This document shows positions 61,755 to 64,000 of a stretch of DNA of 64,000 nucleotides, one piece after another (positions within the stretch are counted from its first letter, which is position 1; every line of letters starts with the position of its first letter). The stretch is from Dyella tabacisoli (GTDB lineage Bacteria; Pseudomonadota; Gammaproteobacteria; Xanthomonadales; Rhodanobacteraceae): NCBI RefSeq assembly GCF_003350925.1, contig NZ_KZ857177.1, positions 194,689 to 258,688 on the forward strand, read 5' to 3'. The notes beneath the pieces are model-generated. The model made no database searches and was not told where the DNA came from. It was given only the letters and a program-made list of their open reading frames with translations. A program made the translations under genes and the position numbers.

Positions 61755-61892
61755 AAGTAGGCTACGGCTGAGGCGGATGGAGGGGGTGCGGCCTGAATAA
61801 TACGCGTTCAGGGGTCGGTCAACGCGATAACATAGCCGACTTGAGCATGGCTGACATGTTTGTCGGTCAACTATTTCCAGCCAGGAGTCACC

Positions 61893-62573
61893 ATGAGTCG
61901 TAGCCCAGTCGTTCCCGTACTTGCCATTGATGGGCCATCGGGATCAGGCAAGGGCACGGTTAGCCGACTGGTGGCCGATCACTTGGGCTGGCGATTGCTG
62001 GATTCCGGCGCATTGTACCGTGCGGTGGGTTACGCGGCCGGTATGGCCGGGCTGGATTTGTCCGATGCCGAAGCCGTGACCCGCTGTGCCGAAACCACCA
62101 AGATCCAGTTTCGTGCCGCCGCCGATGGTGGCGACACCCGCGTGATCGTCAACGGTCACGACGCCACGGACGAGCTGCGCACCGAAACCGCGGGTGCGGC
62201 CGCCTCGGCGATTGCTTCCGTGCCATCGGTGCGGCAGGCCTTGGTGGCGCTGCAATTAGGGTTTCGCAAGGCGCCGGGGTTGGTGGCCGATGGGCGCGAC
62301 ATGGGTACGGTGATCTTCCCGGATGCGCCGTTCAAGGTGTTCCTCACCGCCAGTGCCGCCGAGCGCGCGAAAAGGCGCTATAAGCAGTTGAAGGAAAAGG
62401 GCCTTAGCGTTACACTTGCTGGCCTTCAGCGCGAAATTGAAGCGCGTGACTCCCGTGATGCATCGCGGGCTGTGGCGCCGCTCAAGCCCGCCGTTGATGC
62501 CGTACTGGTGGATAGCACCGGCATGGGCATTGGGGATGTGGTCGCGAAAGTACTTGCTGTCGTGAAGCTTTAA
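61893..62573 (+). CDS. cmk: Cytidylate kinase
   Basis: A 226-residue (d)CMP kinase. Walker [16 protein letters not shown] near residue 13, the CMP-binding insert, [34 protein letters not shown], and a final helix. The ATG 61893 follows CCAGGAG; the in-frame codon at 61860 is not used. It precedes rpsA by 166 bp, the widely conserved cmk-rpsA order. Confidence 0.97.
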   Translation: MSRSPVVPVLAIDGPSGSGKGTVSRLVADHLGWRLLDSGALYRAVGYAAGMAGLDLSDAEAVTRCAETTKIQFRAAADGGDTRVIVNGHDATDELRTETAGAAASAIASVPSVRQALVALQLGFRKAPGLVADGRDMGTVIFPDAPFKVFLTASAAERAKRRYKQLKEKGLSVTLAGLQREIEARDSRDASRAVAPLKPAVDAVLVDSTGMGIGDVVAKVLAVVKL

Positions 62574-62595
62574 GTGGCCTCACGCGGCTTTGGTG

Positions 62596-62619
62596 CTCCA
62601 TGTCGCGGCATGGAGTTTT
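62596..62619 (+). terminator. Hairpin after cmk, in the rpsA leader
   Basis: A 7-bp perfect stem CTCCATG / CATGGAG with a TCGCGG-type loop is followed by TTTTGG. It may be a weak terminator or attenuator before rpsA, whose own promoter must lie in the following 120 bases. Confidence 0.5.
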
Positions 62620-62739
62620 GGTCAACGGTGTCAAGGAAGTAGTTCCTGTAGACACCCATAACCGGTGGGCCGATCTGTTCGTACGCATTCATCCGATGGC
62701 GTACACAGACCACGGCCTTTTCTCATTTCTGGAATCAAC

Positions 62740-64000
62740 ATGACTGAAAGTTTTGCCGAACTGTTTGAACAGAGCCAACAGGCCATCTCCAAGCTCAAGC
62801 CGGGCGCGATCGTTACCGGTATCGTTGTGGAAATCCGCAACGACGTCGTAGTAATCAACGCTGGCCTCAAGAGCGAAGGCATCGTCCCGATCGAGCAATT
62901 CAAGGACGAGAAGGGTGAGCTGGAAGTGCAGGTGGGCGACGAGGTGAAGGTTGCCCTCGACGCTCTCGAAGACGGTTTTGGCGAGACTAAGCTCTCCCGC
63001 GAGAAAGCCAAGCGTTCGATGGTGTGGGATGACCTCGAGCAGGCTTTCGACAAGGAAGAGACCATCACCGGCATGATTTCCGGCAAGGTCAAGGGCGGCT
63101 TCACGGTCGACATCAAGGACGTCCGCGCATTCCTGCCGGGCTCGTTGGTCGATGTGCGTCCGGTCCGCGATCCGGTCTACCTCGAGGGCAAAGAGCTCGA
63201 GTTCAAGATCATCAAGCTCGACCGCAAGCGCAACAACGTGGTCGTCAGCCGTCGTGCCGTCGTCGAGACCGAGTTCTCCGAGGAGCGCGAGAAGCTGCTT
63301 GAGCGTCTGACCGAAGGCGCCGTGGTCAAGGGCACCGTCAAGAACCTCACCGACTACGGCGCGTTCGTGGATCTGGGCGGTATCGACGGCTTGCTGCACA
63401 TCACCGATATGGCGTGGAAGCGCGTCCGTCACCCGTCCGAAGTCGTCAATGTTGGCGACGAGCTGGACGTGCGCGTGCTCAAGTACGACCGCGAGCGCAA
63501 CCGCGTTTCGCTGGGCCTCAAGCAGTTGGGCGACGATCCGTGGGTCGCCATCGCCCGCCGTTACCCGGTCGGCAGCCGCTTGTTCGGCAAGGTTTCCAAC
63601 GTCACCGATTACGGCTGTTTCGTCGAGATCGAGCCGGGCGTCGAGGGTCTGGTCCACGTGTCCGAGATGGATTGGACCAACAAGAACGTCAATCCGGCCA
63701 AGGTGGTACAGGTCGGTGACGAGACCGAAGTGATGGTGCTGGACGTGGATGAAGAGCGTCGCCGCATCTCGCTGGGTATCAAGCAGACCCGCTCGAACCC
63801 GTGGGAAGCATTTGCCGCCATGCACAAGAAGGGCGACAAGGTGTCCGGTCAGATCAAGTCGATCACCGACTTCGGCATCTTCATCGGCCTGGACGGCGGT
63901 ATCGACGGCCTGGTTCACCTGTCCGACATCACCTGGCAGGGTACCGGCGAAGATCTGGTGCGCAACTTCAAGAAGGGCGACGAGATCGAGGCCGTTGTGC
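62740..64000 (+). CDS. rpsA: 30S ribosomal protein S1 (5' part, runs off the window)
   Basis: Starts at ATG 62740 ([20 protein letters not shown]), with 420 codons visible and the 3' end beyond the window. Successive S1/OB-fold repeats are visible: [103 protein letters not shown], and [23 protein letters not shown]1 binds mRNA for translation initiation. In E. coli S1 represses its own leader, and a long structured leader is present here too. Confidence 0.97.
   Translation, partial: MTESFAELFEQSQQAISKLKPGAIVTGIVVEIRNDVVVINAGLKSEGIVPIEQFKDEKGELEVQVGDEVKVALDALEDGFGETKLSREKAKRSMVWDDLEQAFDKEETITGMISGKVKGGFTVDIKDVRAFLPGSLVDVRPVRDPVYLEGKELEFKIIKLDRKRNNVVVSRRAVVETEFSEEREKLLERLTEGAVVKGTVKNLTDYGAFVDLGGIDGLLHITDMAWKRVRHPSEVVNVGDELDVRVLKYDRERNRVSLGLKQLGDDPWVAIARRYPVGSRLFGKVSNVTDYGCFVEIEPGVEGLVHVSEMDWTNKNVNPAKVVQVGDETEVMVLDVDEERRRISLGIKQTRSNPWEAFAAMHKKGDKVSGQIKSITDFGIFIGLDGGIDGLVHLSDITWQGTGEDLVRNFKKGDEIEAVV

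Noticed and set aside
62689-63918. 409-codon minus-strand frame antisense to rpsA
   Set aside because: Shadow of rpsA, whose S1 repeats are clear on the plus strand.

Overview
The window is a contiguous piece of a GC-rich gammaproteobacterial chromosome, most likely a Rhodanobacteraceae/Xanthomonadales member (Dyella-, Rhodanobacter- or Frateuria-like). The basis is gene order: smpB next to ratA-rnfH, bamE divergent from fur, recN divergent from hrcA-grpE-dnaK-dnaJ-dapB, and carA-carB-greA, together with the style of the proteins. The assignment is inference; no 16S gene is present.

Layout. 1-12.2 kb is a nearly complete assimilatory sulfate reduction block: a RoxA-like ribosomal oxygenase, a TauE/SafE exporter, then cysJ-cysI-cysH-sat/cysC, a CysB-type regulator, cysG and cysK. 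Together these activate sulfate to PAPS, reduce it to sulfite and sulfide (with the siroheme for CysI made by CysG) and fix sulfide into cysteine. 12.2-15.1 kb carries purB and fumC. 15.2-17.8 kb is a YtrA-type GntR/ABC operon with a perfect palindromic operator. 18-23.2 kb is looser: a di-heme peroxidase-like protein, a GNAT protein, an exported beta-rich protein, an IS256-family relic and a Tat-exported agmatine deiminase-like enzyme.

23.4-31.4 kb is accessory DNA. It holds an orphan DUF4157 (HELAH) toxin-like protein with a small partner, a frameshifted serine resolvase next to repeats that look like its res site, a two-gene module combining a putative PD-(D/E)XK nuclease with a DUF4209/HEPN-like protein (the best candidate for an undescribed defence system), and a P4-type integrase abutting the 3' end of ssrA (tmRNA).

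31.4-45.3 kb returns to the core genome: ssrA, smpB, ratA, rnfH, bamE, fur, a MASE1 histidine kinase and NarL-type regulator, recN, and the heat-shock cluster with a TMEM175-type channel gene between dnaK and dnaJ. Between fur and the kinase lies a strongly structured, terminator-ended stretch with GGA in several loops, which I propose as a CsrA/RsmA-titrating small RNA. 45.3-64 kb holds a heptanucleotide repeat tract, a yybP-ykoY manganese riboswitch before a cation antiporter, carAB-greA, a MurG/MGDG-type glycosyltransferase, a 41-residue ribosomal protein L36, fadH, creatininase-like and YVTN-propeller exported proteins, an acyl-CoA-binding protein, cmk and the start of rpsA, which runs off the window end.

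All calls rest on reading the sequence and remembered family motifs; no search or folding program was run.
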